From Colwellia psychrerythraea (GTDB taxonomy: Bacteria > Pseudomonadota > Gammaproteobacteria > Enterobacterales > Alteromonadaceae): a DNA stretch of 64,000 nt. Location: the NCBI RefSeq assembly GCF_000764225.1, contig NZ_JQED01000031.1, positions 44,377 through 108,376 on the forward strand, given 5' to 3'. Each line of letters opens with the position of its first letter. Positions within the stretch are counted from its first letter, which is position 1. The notes below the pieces were generated by a model. It worked only from the letters and a program-made list of their open reading frames with translations. It searched no databases and was not told where the DNA came from. Below are positions 1-8,887 of the stretch, piece after piece. The translations under genes and the position numbers were made by a program.

Positions 1-1
1 A

Positions 2-691
2 GGCAAGCATGTTGAGGCAGTACTTCTATCAGAAAATGGCTTAATAAATCATATCGCTAAAGGCGCTTTAGTTATTGACTCTTCTACCATTGATTCTGCC
101 ACTTCGATTAACGTTGGTACTGTTTTGTTAGAGCAAGGTATCAACTTTATTGATGCACCTGTCTCTGGTGGCGTAGGTGGTGCAACCGCCGGTACGTTAA
201 GCTTTATGGTAGGTGGTAATGAAGCTGACTTTAGCCGAGCGAAACCTGTTTTAGATGTTATGGGTAAAAATGTTTTCCATGCCGGTGATCATGGTGCGGG
301 TCAGGTAGCGAAAGCTTGTAATAACATGCTGTTATCAGTGCTAATGCTAGCAACTTCTGAAGCATTACAATTGGGTATCAGTAATGGTTTAGATCCGTCT
401 GTCTTGTCAGACATTATGAGTAAGAGTTCAGGCAGCAATTGGACGCTTGATGTCTACAACCCTTGTCCTGGTGTGATGGAAAATGTGCCATCATCTAACG
501 ATTATCAAGGTGGCTTTATGGTTGACTTAATGGCCAAAGATTTAGGCCTAGCGATGGACACGGCATTAAAGAGTCATTCATCAACACCCATGGGCGCATT
601 AGCACGTAGTTTATATGCTATGCATGCTGCCAATGGTAATGGTGCTAAAGATTTCTCAAGTGCTTTTAACCTATTCAATCAAGCTAAATAG
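2..691 (+). CDS. mmsB: 3-hydroxyisobutyrate dehydrogenase, 5' end outside window
   Basis: NAD-dependent dehydrogenase of valine catabolism, oxidising 3-hydroxyisobutyrate to methylmalonate semialdehyde. The reading frame is open from base 2, so the Rossmann N-terminus lies left of the window; about 229 residues remain. Visible are the substrate-binding segment DSSTIDSATS, the glycine-rich DAPVSGGVGGA stretch, and the catalytic-lysine motif GAGQVAKACNNM followed by the helical C-terminal domain. A TTG at 125 could be mistaken for a start, but homology clearly continues upstream of it. The gene ends before a strong terminator hairpin and converges with the acyl-CoA ligase gene. Related beta-hydroxyacid dehydrogenases (tartronate semialdehyde reductase) share these motifs, but the spacing fits HIBADH best. 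Confidence 0.85.
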   Translation, partial: GKHVEAVLLSENGLINHIAKGALVIDSSTIDSATSINVGTVLLEQGINFIDAPVSGGVGGATAGTLSFMVGGNEADFSRAKPVLDVMGKNVFHAGDHGAGQVAKACNNMLLSVLMLATSEALQLGISNGLDPSVLSDIMSKSSGSNWTLDVYNPCPGVMENVPSSNDYQGGFMVDLMAKDLGLAMDTALKSHSSTPMGALARSLYAMHAANGNGAKDFSSAFNLFNQAK

Positions 692-744
692 GCTATTTTT
701 CCTCTGTTATAAATAACTATTGCTACCCTGAGAGTATTCCAAAG

Positions 745-780
745 AAAAGGCCGATACACTATGTATCGGCCTTTTATTTT
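745..780. terminator. Bidirectional rho-independent terminator
   Basis: A hairpin with stem GGCCGATAC/GTATCGGCC is flanked by A-rich and T-rich tracts, so it can end transcription of mmsB (plus) and of the acyl-CoA ligase operon (minus). The same stem recurs at about 17997 and 37271. Confidence 0.85.
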
Positions 781-829
781 ACGACTCCACAGCCGACAAA
801 TTAATGAAAGCAAAGAGTTCGCAATAAAA

Positions 830-2470
830 TTATCTTAACTCTCTGCGCAATAATTTACCGACACTCGATTTAGGTATTTCGTCAATAAAGACCACATGTT
901 TAGGCGCTTTATATGCGGTTAACCCTTGACGACAAAAGTTGATAACATCATTTTCAGTAATGTTGGCATCGGCTGAGCTTTTATCTGTCACAATGAAAAG
1001 CTTCACCGCCTCACCCGTTTTCTCATCATCGACACCGATACAAGCAGACTCTAATATACCCGGCATTTTTGCCACTTCAGCTTCTATTTCATTCGGGTAA
1101 ACATTAAAACCGGAGACATTGATCATATCTTTTATGCGATCAACAATATGAAAGAAACCATGTTCATCAAGCATAGCTACATCACCGGTTTTGAAATAAC
1201 CATCATGAGTCATACATTCAGTGGTTGCTGCAACATTATTCCAATAACCTGACATCACTTGCGGACCTTTAGCGCATAATTCACCTGACTGACCTTGTGC
1301 AACACTCTTGCCCAGCTCATCACGAATGGAAATATCGGTATTAGGTACCGGCACACCAATGCCAGGCACATCATCAGGGTGATCTGTGCTACCAAAATTT
1401 AACGTTAAAATTGGTGAAGTTTCTGACAATCCATACCCTTCTTGCAGTTTAACACCAGTAACTTGTCGCCATTTATCAGCCACCGCTTGTTGAACGGCTG
1501 CACCGCCGCCAATACAAAGTTTCAATGAAGAAAAATCGACCTCATCAAAACCTGGCGTGTGTAATAGGCCATTAAATAAAGTGTTAACACCGGTAAACAT
1601 GGTTGCCGGAGTATTTTTCCAAACCTCAACAAAACTGGGCATATCACGTGGATTAGTGACTAAAACATTTTTTGCACCAAAGCTAAAGTAACTTAGTGTA
1701 TTCGCCATTAACGCGAAGATGTGGTACATCGGAATCGCCGTGATAACAACGTCATTACCGTAATCAATATGCGCTTTAGCAAACTCTTTATATTGCAATA
1801 TATTTGCAATCAAATTGCCATGACTCAGCATAGCCCCTTTAGACAAACCGGTAGTACCTCCAGTATATTGTAGGAACAGTAAGTCATCTTGACATAAGGC
1901 AGGCTCATTGAGGCCAAGATTTTTCCCTTGCTCAAGTGCCTCAGTAAAACTAATCGTATTGGCTAAACGTTTGTCTACTTCAGCACAAGGTAAGCCTTTA
2001 TTGATCAAGTCATCTAAATCAACCGTGATAATATGCTTGATGCCCGTATTATCTATAATCTCAGCTAACATTTCAGTAGAAGGAGAGAAGATTATAATGG
2101 TATCAACTTGCGCATCGTTCAGTTGATGTTCTAATTCTCTTGGTGTGTACATAGGATTGACATTCACTTGTACGCCACCAACACGAACAATGCCCCACAT
2201 GGCTATGGGAAAACATAAGGTATTAGGACACATGAGTGCCACACGATCATTTTTAACAACGTTCAACTTATTCTGTAAATAAGCAGCAAAATCGCGGGAC
2301 AATTCATCTACTTGTTCAAAAGTCAGTTCCGCACCAAAATTACTGTAAGCCGTGTTTTTCTGATATTTTGCAGTGGTTTGTTGCAGTAAATCTGTTAATG
2401 AAGAATAACGGCTTAAGTCGACAGTATGTGCCACATTTTCGGGGTAATTGGTAAACCAAGGTTTAGTCAT
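830..2470 (-). CDS. fadD: Long-chain fatty acid--CoA ligase (FadD type)
   Basis: Activates fatty acids to acyl-CoA using ATP through an acyl-adenylate. At 546 aa it has normal FadD length. The P-loop-like AMP-binding motif QYTGGTTGLSKGA is at residues 201-213. GYGLSETSP, YFKTGDVA and the C-terminal PKSSVGKLLRREL lysine motif follow, as expected for ANL-superfamily enzymes. The ATG is preceded by AAGGAAAGCAC, a good ribosome site. It is the last gene of a minus-strand run YCF48-like, RND, aldehyde dehydrogenase, ligase. A fatty acid made by the aldehyde dehydrogenase next door would be its natural substrate, so it probably serves this cluster; whether the genome has another housekeeping fadD cannot be seen. 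Confidence 0.85.
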   Translation of the reverse strand: MTKPWFTNYPENVAHTVDLSRYSSLTDLLQQTTAKYQKNTAYSNFGAELTFEQVDELSRDFAAYLQNKLNVVKNDRVALMCPNTLCFPIAMWGIVRVGGVQVNVNPMYTPRELEHQLNDAQVDTIIIFSPSTEMLAEIIDNTGIKHIITVDLDDLINKGLPCAEVDKRLANTISFTEALEQGKNLGLNEPALCQDDLLFLQYTGGTTGLSKGAMLSHGNLIANILQYKEFAKAHIDYGNDVVITAIPMYHIFALMANTLSYFSFGAKNVLVTNPRDMPSFVEVWKNTPATMFTGVNTLFNGLLHTPGFDEVDFSSLKLCIGGGAAVQQAVADKWRQVTGVKLQEGYGLSETSPILTLNFGSTDHPDDVPGIGVPVPNTDISIRDELGKSVAQGQSGELCAKGPQVMSGYWNNVAATTECMTHDGYFKTGDVAMLDEHGFFHIVDRIKDMINVSGFNVYPNEIEAEVAKMPGILESACIGVDDEKTGEAVKLFIVTDKSSADANITENDVINFCRQGLTAYKAPKHVVFIDEIPKSSVGKLLRRELR

Positions 2471-2584
2471 GTGCTTTCCTTAAGTAATTAGCTTTGTTTA
2501 AATAGTAGAACAAGCAGTGAAACAAAACAGTATTAAATAGTATTAAAAAGTAAAAGTTGTGTCGTTATTTCTATCGTTAAATAA

Positions 2585-4000
2585 CTAACGAATAAATAAT
2601 TTATAAACAAGTTGATGAATTTTTTTGCCAAACGGTGGGAATAACAATGAGCCCAAACTAATGCGACCACGCGAGAGTACCGCTTTGCCATGAGAGAAGG
2701 TTTTAAATCCTTCACTGCCATGATATTGCCCCATGCCCGAGGCACCTATGCCGCCAAAAGGTAAGTCATCGTTAATCACATGAAATGCCGCATCATTAAT
2801 ACATACACCACCAGCATGGGTGTTGAGTAGAATATTCTGCTGAAATCTTTTGTTAAAACTGCAAATATACAAAGCAAGTGGTCGTGGTTTATTGTTGATG
2901 TAAGCGATTGCCTCCTCAACGTTGTTATAAGCAATTATCGGTAATAAAGGACCAAAAATTTCTTGCTGCATCACACTCATATCATCATTTACATTAGTGA
3001 GAATTGTTAACGGCATTTTTCTCGATGCACCATTGTTATTGTCTGCGGCTAACGGGATGATAGTAGCCCCCTTCGCTTTAGCGTCTGCTACTAAACTATC
3101 TATGCGTGCTTTCTGCGCATCATTGATGATGCAGGTACAATCGATATTCTCCTGTGGATTGGGATACATGTTTTGATAAGCATCTTTAAACGCTTGTGTT
3201 AGCTCTGCGACTTTATTTTCAGGGCAAAAGAGATAATCTGGCGCGACACATGTCTGCCCTGAATTTAGTGTTTTTCCTAACACCAATCGGCTCACCACCG
3301 TTTTTATATCAATGTCATCATCAATAATGGTCGGAGACTTGCCACCCAACTCTAACGTGACCGGAACTAAGTTTTCCGCAGCCGCTTTCATCACCAATTT
3401 ACCAACACCGGTCGAGCCCGTGAAGAATAAATGATCAAATGCCACGCTGGAAAAGGCAGCAGCCATATCAGCCTCGCCACATACAATAGCCACTTTTTTA
3501 CTTGGGAAGTGCTTCGCCACTAATTCAGCCAATAGAATATTGGTATGGGGCGTATACTCACTCATCTTTATCATGGCGGTATTACCCGCAGCCAAGGCGG
3601 TGGTTAACGGGCCAAAGGCAAGAAAGATGGGGTAATTCCACGGGGCAATAATGCCCACCACTCCTTTGGGTTGAAAAACCACTTTACCTTTTGCTGGTTG
3701 AAATAATATGCCGATATGCTTTTTTTCAGGCTTCATCCACCCCTTTAATTTTTTTATCGCATAATTAATCCCCATCACCGAACTAAGAATATCGCCCAGC
3801 TTAGTATCATCAGCACTTCGGTGACCAAAGTCTTGACTCATTGCGTCAATAAAGGCTTGTTGATTATCAACAAGAATCGCCTTTAATTTTGTTAAGTCAC
3901 TGATTCGATCTTGGTAACTTGGGTAAGCATTGCTAGCAAAATGTGCTTTTTGTTGTAAAAACGTTTCTGCTAATGCTGTTTGTGAGGTGATTTCGACCAT
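2585..4000 (-). CDS. Aldehyde dehydrogenase (coniferyl aldehyde dehydrogenase / class 3-like)
   Basis: NAD(P)-dependent oxidation of an aldehyde to a carboxylic acid. The 471-aa protein has the cofactor-binding FTGSTGVGK segment (about residues 193-201), the general base Glu in LELGGKSP (E217) and the nucleophile Cys in NSGQTCVAP (C251). The short length and basic hydrophobic C-terminus (PPFGKKIHQLVYKLFIR) resemble class 3 fatty-aldehyde dehydrogenases, including CALDH, which often sit on membranes. Its ATG overlaps the stop of the RND gene by one base (TAATG), with GGAG upstream, so the two are translationally coupled. In context it would supply the acid for the downstream acyl-CoA ligase. 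The exact aldehyde is unknown. Confidence 0.85.
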   Translation of the reverse strand: MVEITSQTALAETFLQQKAHFASNAYPSYQDRISDLTKLKAILVDNQQAFIDAMSQDFGHRSADDTKLGDILSSVMGINYAIKKLKGWMKPEKKHIGILFQPAKGKVVFQPKGVVGIIAPWNYPIFLAFGPLTTALAAGNTAMIKMSEYTPHTNILLAELVAKHFPSKKVAIVCGEADMAAAFSSVAFDHLFFTGSTGVGKLVMKAAAENLVPVTLELGGKSPTIIDDDIDIKTVVSRLVLGKTLNSGQTCVAPDYLFCPENKVAELTQAFKDAYQNMYPNPQENIDCTCIINDAQKARIDSLVADAKAKGATIIPLAADNNNGASRKMPLTILTNVNDDMSVMQQEIFGPLLPIIAYNNVEEAIAYINNKPRPLALYICSFNKRFQQNILLNTHAGGVCINDAAFHVINDDLPFGGIGASGMGQYHGSEGFKTFSHGKAVLSRGRISLGSLLFPPFGKKIHQLVYKLFIR

Positions 4001-6363
4001 TATTTTTTACTCCGATCAGAGCCAATATTAAGTAACCAAGCAATAGCTGGAACAAGCGTAAGCGCACCCAACATGTTAAAAATAAACATAAAGGTGAGTA
4101 ATATCCCCATATCCGCTTGAAATTTTATCGGTGAGAATACCCAAGTAGCGACACCGATAGCTAAGGTTATACCAGTGAAAGCCACGGCTTTACCCGTTTG
4201 GTTTAACGCGTAGCGATAGGTCATGTACAAGGACTTTCCTTGACCTAGCGCTTCTTTCACTTTACTGAATATATAAATACCGTAATCAACACCAATACCA
4301 ACCCCTAAGGCAATAACAGGTAGGGTTGCTACTTTGACGCCAATGCCTAATATGCCCATTAACCCTTGGCTCATAATACTGGTTAAAATTAACGGCGTGA
4401 TAATGCAAATAACGATACGGCCACTTCTGAAGGTGATTAAACAAATGATGATGACGATGGAGTAAACCCAAATTAACATTTCAGTTTCGGCTTCTTCTAT
4501 TACCATATTCGTGGCAGATTCAATCCCTGCATTACCCGCAGCCATCAGAAACTCAACGCCTTCAATATGATTTTCAGTATTGAATTTTTCCACCGCTTTT
4601 ACGACGTTATCAAGTGTTTGCGATTTATGATCGTTGAGGAAAACTAATACCGGCACCATAGAGCAGTCTTTATTCATCAAACCTTGTGGCGTTTTAGCTA
4701 AAGAAGCATTAGTCATTAACTGGTTACGGTTTAGTCCATACCACTTTAACGAGCCTTCGTTCATGCCAAACAAGCCAAATTTTGAAACATCAGCGACCGA
4801 TTTAACCGCTTGAACACCTGCAACATTGCGCAGTTGCCATTGGAATTGATCTACCCAAACCAAGGTTTGATATTGCGAACACTGCTCGACATCCGTTTTG
4901 ACCATGATGACAAATAAGTCAGTACTGGTACTGTAATTATCAACGATGTAGGCGTTATCTAGGTTATAACGAGAGTCTGGTCTTAGCTCTGGCGCGCCAG
5001 CATCTAAGTCGCCAATTTTCATCGATTGTGCGAAATAAAGTCCAAGAACTAGACAAGCTATACCGACAACCAATGCCACTTTTGCCAGCGGCGGTTTGGC
5101 GAAGTTTTTAAACAAACCTTCAACAATACCTGTTTTATGGGCCGATTGCTGCGCGTATTTCAGGCCTGCAGAAGAAACGCCGATGTAACTCATTAAAATG
5201 GGCAAGGCGATCAAATTGGTGACAATAATAATAGCAACACCAATACTGGCAGCGATGGCTAATTCTCGAATGACCGCTATATCGATGATCATCAAAGTAG
5301 TAAAGCCAATGGCATCACTAACTAACGCCGTAATACCCGCAATATAAAGTGAGCGAAAAGCCAACTTGGCAGAATCAATATTACTTGCGCCTGTGACGCT
5401 GTGATGAATAATGGAATTAATAATCTGTACGCCATGACTGACACCTATAGCAAAGACTAAAAACGGCACCAACATAGAATAAGGGTTAATACCAAATCCC
5501 AATAAATTTAAAATGCCTAACTGGCAAAAGACAGCAAAAATTGAAAAGACTAAAACAGAGATCGTACTGCGTAAACAACGAGAATATAGCCACAGTAAAA
5601 CAAAGGTAATAAGAACAGCTAGGCCAAAAAAAGCAACCACTTGTAAAGCGCCGTCGATTAAATCACCGACCACTTTTGCAAAACCAACAATGCGTATCGT
5701 GACATTTTCATTGCTGTATTTGTCTCTAATTTTCTCTTCTAAAACGCTCGATAATTCTCGGTAGTCCAGCGGCAAACCTGTTTCAGGGTTAATGTCTTGC
5801 AATGGTGCGATGATAATCGCCGATTGAAAGTTGTTCGCGACTAACACACCGATTTGTCCTGACTTGAATACGTTGGCTTTTACCCGTTCAATCATCTCGG
5901 CCGAGCCATCATAACCATCGGGGATCACAGCGCCACCAACAAAGCCTTCTTCAGTGACTTCTTGCCAGCGAACATTAGGTGTCCATAACGACTTTAAACC
6001 ATCGCGACTTACACCAGGGATGTAGAAAACTTCATCAGTAACTTGTTTTAATGTCTGTTGAAATTCGGCATTGAAAATATCACTTTGATTACTATCGTCA
6101 TTAGTATTTTCCACCACAATACGTATAACATTACCTAAATCAGCAAGCTCTTTTTTATAGGTTAGAAAATTGGTCACATAAGCGTGAGAGCCGGGGATCA
6201 TTTTAGTGAAACTAGCTTCGGGTTTAACTTTAACGGCTTGAATAGTTAACAAGGCTATGCAGGTCACTATTATTGTCATCATCAATGCGCGATGTTTAAA
6301 AACAAATTTTTCTATTATTTGCTCTAATGCACTAGGTGAATGGGAATTTTTTTTAGTCGACAT
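4000..6363 (-). CDS. RND-superfamily transporter, MMPL type
   Basis: A 787-aa inner-membrane transporter of the MMPL/sterol-sensing-like branch of the RND superfamily. Layout is duplicated: one N-terminal membrane helix (about residues 25-45), a large periplasmic loop, a five-to-six-helix bundle, then a second loop and bundle. I start it at the ATG at 6363 (MSTKKNSHSP), which has GAGGAATAAACTT in front. An in-frame start 18 codons earlier would overlap the preceding gene and is less likely. The stop of the YCF48-like gene is 4 bp upstream, and the aldehyde dehydrogenase gene overlaps its end. Relatives move lipids and other hydrophobic compounds; direction and substrate here are inferred only from the catabolic neighbours. 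Confidence 0.8.
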   Translation of the reverse strand: MSTKKNSHSPSALEQIIEKFVFKHRALMMTIIVTCIALLTIQAVKVKPEASFTKMIPGSHAYVTNFLTYKKELADLGNVIRIVVENTNDDSNQSDIFNAEFQQTLKQVTDEVFYIPGVSRDGLKSLWTPNVRWQEVTEEGFVGGAVIPDGYDGSAEMIERVKANVFKSGQIGVLVANNFQSAIIIAPLQDINPETGLPLDYRELSSVLEEKIRDKYSNENVTIRIVGFAKVVGDLIDGALQVVAFFGLAVLITFVLLWLYSRCLRSTISVLVFSIFAVFCQLGILNLLGFGINPYSMLVPFLVFAIGVSHGVQIINSIIHHSVTGASNIDSAKLAFRSLYIAGITALVSDAIGFTTLMIIDIAVIRELAIAASIGVAIIIVTNLIALPILMSYIGVSSAGLKYAQQSAHKTGIVEGLFKNFAKPPLAKVALVVGIACLVLGLYFAQSMKIGDLDAGAPELRPDSRYNLDNAYIVDNYSTSTDLFVIMVKTDVEQCSQYQTLVWVDQFQWQLRNVAGVQAVKSVADVSKFGLFGMNEGSLKWYGLNRNQLMTNASLAKTPQGLMNKDCSMVPVLVFLNDHKSQTLDNVVKAVEKFNTENHIEGVEFLMAAGNAGIESATNMVIEEAETEMLIWVYSIVIIICLITFRSGRIVICIITPLILTSIMSQGLMGILGIGVKVATLPVIALGVGIGVDYGIYIFSKVKEALGQGKSLYMTYRYALNQTGKAVAFTGITLAIGVATWVFSPIKFQADMGILLTFMFIFNMLGALTLVPAIAWLLNIGSDRSKK

Positions 6364-6367
6364 AAGT

Positions 6368-7561
6368 TTATTCCTCTTCCTTATTAGGCCATTGTGATAT
6401 ACCAAATTGCCCAGCAAGAATTAACGAATTGTCTTTAACTAAAATACTCGACAGTGCCGCGCCTGATGGGTGCTTTGTGATCTTCAAAGATGTTAAGTTT
6501 TTAGGGTCAAAACTAACAATGACACCACCATGCCCCACTAAAAAGGCTTTGCCCTGCTTAGAAAAGCTGCCCCCTAGCAAACTGGTATTACTTGGTAGCT
6601 TTTCATGTTGCCAATGCCCTCCCCCATCAAGGGATACCATGATATTTCCTTGTAAACCAAATGCGACCAGCTGTGTTTTATTTTTCATTAACTTGCCATC
6701 GTCAGAGCTCGAAGTGTCAACGTTGACAGGGTTGGCAACAATGCCGAATAAGCTGCCCGAATAAGGTAATGTCATAACCGACCATGTTTGGCCAAGATCA
6801 GCAGAATGAAAGCCCGTGCCATTTTCGCCAACAATATAAAGTCGGTCATCGCGTGTGGTGATAACTGAATTGAGGTGATAACTATCGGGGTTTTCAAGTT
6901 GATTGCTGATTAACTGCCAGCTCTCACCTTTGTCATTACTACTAAGTAAAGTTCCGTAGGCACCGGTAGCAAATAACGTATCATTAGACGTACTCGTGAC
7001 AGATAACAGCGGTTTATTTGGTCCCGATTTTAATTCTAATTGGTTATCTTCAATAGCAAAGATTAAATCTTCAAGTTGGTAGGTTAACTCTTCGAGTTCA
7101 TCCTCATCCTGAGTCGTTGATATCACTTGTTCTAAGGATTGATGTTCCTGTTTCAACTGTGCAATTTTAAATTGTGTTATCTCCTTACCCGTGAACACTT
7201 TACGCCATGAGGTACTATCGTTATCAGCTTTAAGAATAACACCATCATGTCCAACAGCTATTTTACTGCCATCCGAGAGTATAGTAACGTCGGTTATCGC
7301 AACGCTGACCGGTGATTTTTGTTGTTGCCAGTGACTGTCATTTTGCCAGTTTATGATATGTCCACGTTCACCTACCAGAAGAATAGCGTCATTATTTGGC
7401 GTCATCGCCATCAAGACACTTTTAGTGGCTAAAGCACTGCTGGTTGAAGGTAGTTTTAGTAAATCGGGGGAGCTTTTTGCCTGCGCTAGAGTAGAAACTG
7501 AACCAAGCAAAGTAACAAGCAGTATGCTCTTCATGCCGCAGGCAATATGAGGTGTACGCAT
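6368..7561 (-). CDS. YCF48/BNR-like beta-propeller protein, exported
   Basis: A secreted protein of about 397 aa with repeated WD/BNR-like blades (ILLVGERGHIINW, KIAVGHDGVILKA, LFATGAYGTLLSS, LYIVGENGTGFHS, AFLVGHGGVIVSF), as in the YCF48 family of photosystem II assembly-factor-like propellers. The segment MKSILLVTLLGSVSTLAQA is a signal peptide. It begins at an internal ATG (7534), so translation may start there rather than at 7561. A Gln/Glu-rich coiled insertion sits around residues 130-165 between blades. Propellers of this type are frequent neighbours of MMPL transporters in gammaproteobacteria. A role as periplasmic partner of the RND protein encoded 4 bp downstream is an inference. 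Confidence 0.7.
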   Translation of the reverse strand: MRTPHIACGMKSILLVTLLGSVSTLAQAKSSPDLLKLPSTSSALATKSVLMAMTPNNDAILLVGERGHIINWQNDSHWQQQKSPVSVAITDVTILSDGSKIAVGHDGVILKADNDSTSWRKVFTGKEITQFKIAQLKQEHQSLEQVISTTQDEDELEELTYQLEDLIFAIEDNQLELKSGPNKPLLSVTSTSNDTLFATGAYGTLLSSNDKGESWQLISNQLENPDSYHLNSVITTRDDRLYIVGENGTGFHSADLGQTWSVMTLPYSGSLFGIVANPVNVDTSSSDDGKLMKNKTQLVAFGLQGNIMVSLDGGGHWQHEKLPSNTSLLGGSFSKQGKAFLVGHGGVIVSFDPKNLTSLKITKHPSGAALSSILVKDNSLILAGQFGISQWPNKEEE

Positions 7562-7701
7562 AGAAAACCTAATAAGTAAAAGTTTGATACTTATTAGTAT
7601 TGATGAATAAAGTTAGCTTGAGATGTGTTAAACGTGCCAAATGATTATCTTTGCAACACAGTTAACTTTGGCTTCTTTTTATTGAACGGCTGTCGAAAGC
7701 A

Positions 7702-8748
7702 TTAGGATTTTTTACCTTGTCGGTAGTCGCCAGGTGTTTGATTTGTCCAACGTTTAAAAGCACGATTAAAATTACCTACACTGGAAAAACCGACCAAATA
7801 GCCAATTTCACTCAAACTCAAATGCTGCTGCACAATGTAATCCATTGCCAATTTTTTACGGGTATTTTCTAATATCTCTTTATAACTTGTACCTTGATCA
7901 TGTAGCTTTCTTTGCAAGTTACGTAAACTCATACCCAGGTAATCGGCAATGTCAGTTTGAGAGGGAGCCCCTAAGGGTAATAGCTCAAATATTTTATTTT
8001 TTATAACATGGGTTAAATCATTTTTATCCACTCTTGCCATAAACTCATCAAGCATTTTTTCATGGCTTTGAGTAATAAGTGGATTACCGCACATTAATTT
8101 TTCTTGTGTTTGCTCAAGATCGAAATAGATAGCGGTTTTGTCGCTAGAAAACTCTATTTCACAGTTGAAAAAATCTTCAAGGTAGCTGATATCATGATCG
8201 GGTTTTGCGTAGGCAAAACAAACTTTGATTGGTGAAAAGTCTAAGGTAACTAACTCTCGAGAAAAACGAATAATGGTGGCTAAAAACGTTTCTACCGTTA
8301 CCAATGATAAAACAGGTCGATTGGTTGTTTCATAGGTAATGATTTGCATCTCAAAAACAAACTGATCATCTTCTTCATAATTGACTAACTTACAGGTGTT
8401 TGACACAACTCGTTTGTAATGCGCAATACGCTGCAATGCATCTTGTAAGGTATTTGACGACATCATGGCGTAACCCAGAGCATGAAACATACCGGGATGA
8501 AATTGCTCTGCAATTAAAATAGAAAAATCATGCCGCACTAACTGGGCGTTGCAGTAATGAATAAGTTGGGTAAGTTTTTCTGCAGCAATGCGAGATTCTT
8601 GATCTGCCATCACATCTTGAGAGATATCACATTCTTTTAATGCCGCTGCGATATCAATACTATGCGCATCCATCGCCTTAGAAGTAGGGATCATCCAACC
8701 GGTTAATGTTGAGTAATAATTTTGCACTGAGTTGTCTGAATTTTTCAT
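7702..8748 (-). CDS. AraC-family transcriptional regulator
   Basis: Likely one-component regulator of the surrounding cluster. The N-terminal ~230 residues match the arabinose-binding-type sensory domain seen in OruR/ArgR-like AraC proteins. The C-terminal ~100 residues carry two helix-turn-helix motifs (PSQTDIADYLGMSLRNLQRKL and the LSEIGYLVGFSSVGNFNRAFKRW signature, described here by its ends). I prefer the ATG at 8748 (MKNSDNSVQN); a TTG at 8784 would add 12 residues, and neither start has a strong ribosome site. It is divergent from the DUF1302 gene across a short intergenic region with an inverted repeat, the usual place for its operator. The inducer is unknown; related regulators respond to fatty acids, alcohols or amino acids. 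Confidence 0.85.
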   Translation of the reverse strand: MKNSDNSVQNYYSTLTGWMIPTSKAMDAHSIDIAAALKECDISQDVMADQESRIAAEKLTQLIHYCNAQLVRHDFSILIAEQFHPGMFHALGYAMMSSNTLQDALQRIAHYKRVVSNTCKLVNYEEDDQFVFEMQIITYETTNRPVLSLVTVETFLATIIRFSRELVTLDFSPIKVCFAYAKPDHDISYLEDFFNCEIEFSSDKTAIYFDLEQTQEKLMCGNPLITQSHEKMLDEFMARVDKNDLTHVIKNKIFELLPLGAPSQTDIADYLGMSLRNLQRKLHDQGTSYKEILENTRKKLAMDYIVQQHLSLSEIGYLVGFSSVGNFNRAFKRWTNQTPGDYRQGKKS

Positions 8749-8829
8749 ATTTTTATATTCTACGAGTTTTGCACGAAATGACAAGAGGTTGGCACATTTA
8801 GCGAAATATTAAACGAATCATTGTCGTAA

Positions 8830-8853
8830 TGTAATGATGAAACGAACATTACA
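8830..8853. promoter_or_regulatory. Candidate operator between AraC-type gene and DUF1302 gene
   Basis: An inverted repeat TGTAATG-N10-CATTACA lies in the divergent intergenic region, 34 bp before the DUF1302 start. Position and symmetry suggest a regulator site, but AraC proteins usually bind direct repeats, so the binder could be another protein. Confidence 0.3.
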
Positions 8854-8887
8854 ATAAGTATTATAACGATAATAACAGGCGAATAAT

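Noticed and set aside
2533..2745. 70-codon frame overlapping the end of the aldehyde dehydrogenase gene
   Set aside because: Out of frame with the aldehyde dehydrogenase and without supporting features.
6364..6417. 18-codon N-terminal extension of the RND transporter
   Set aside because: It overlaps the end of the preceding gene, while the ATG at 6363 has a good ribosome site and a typical start.
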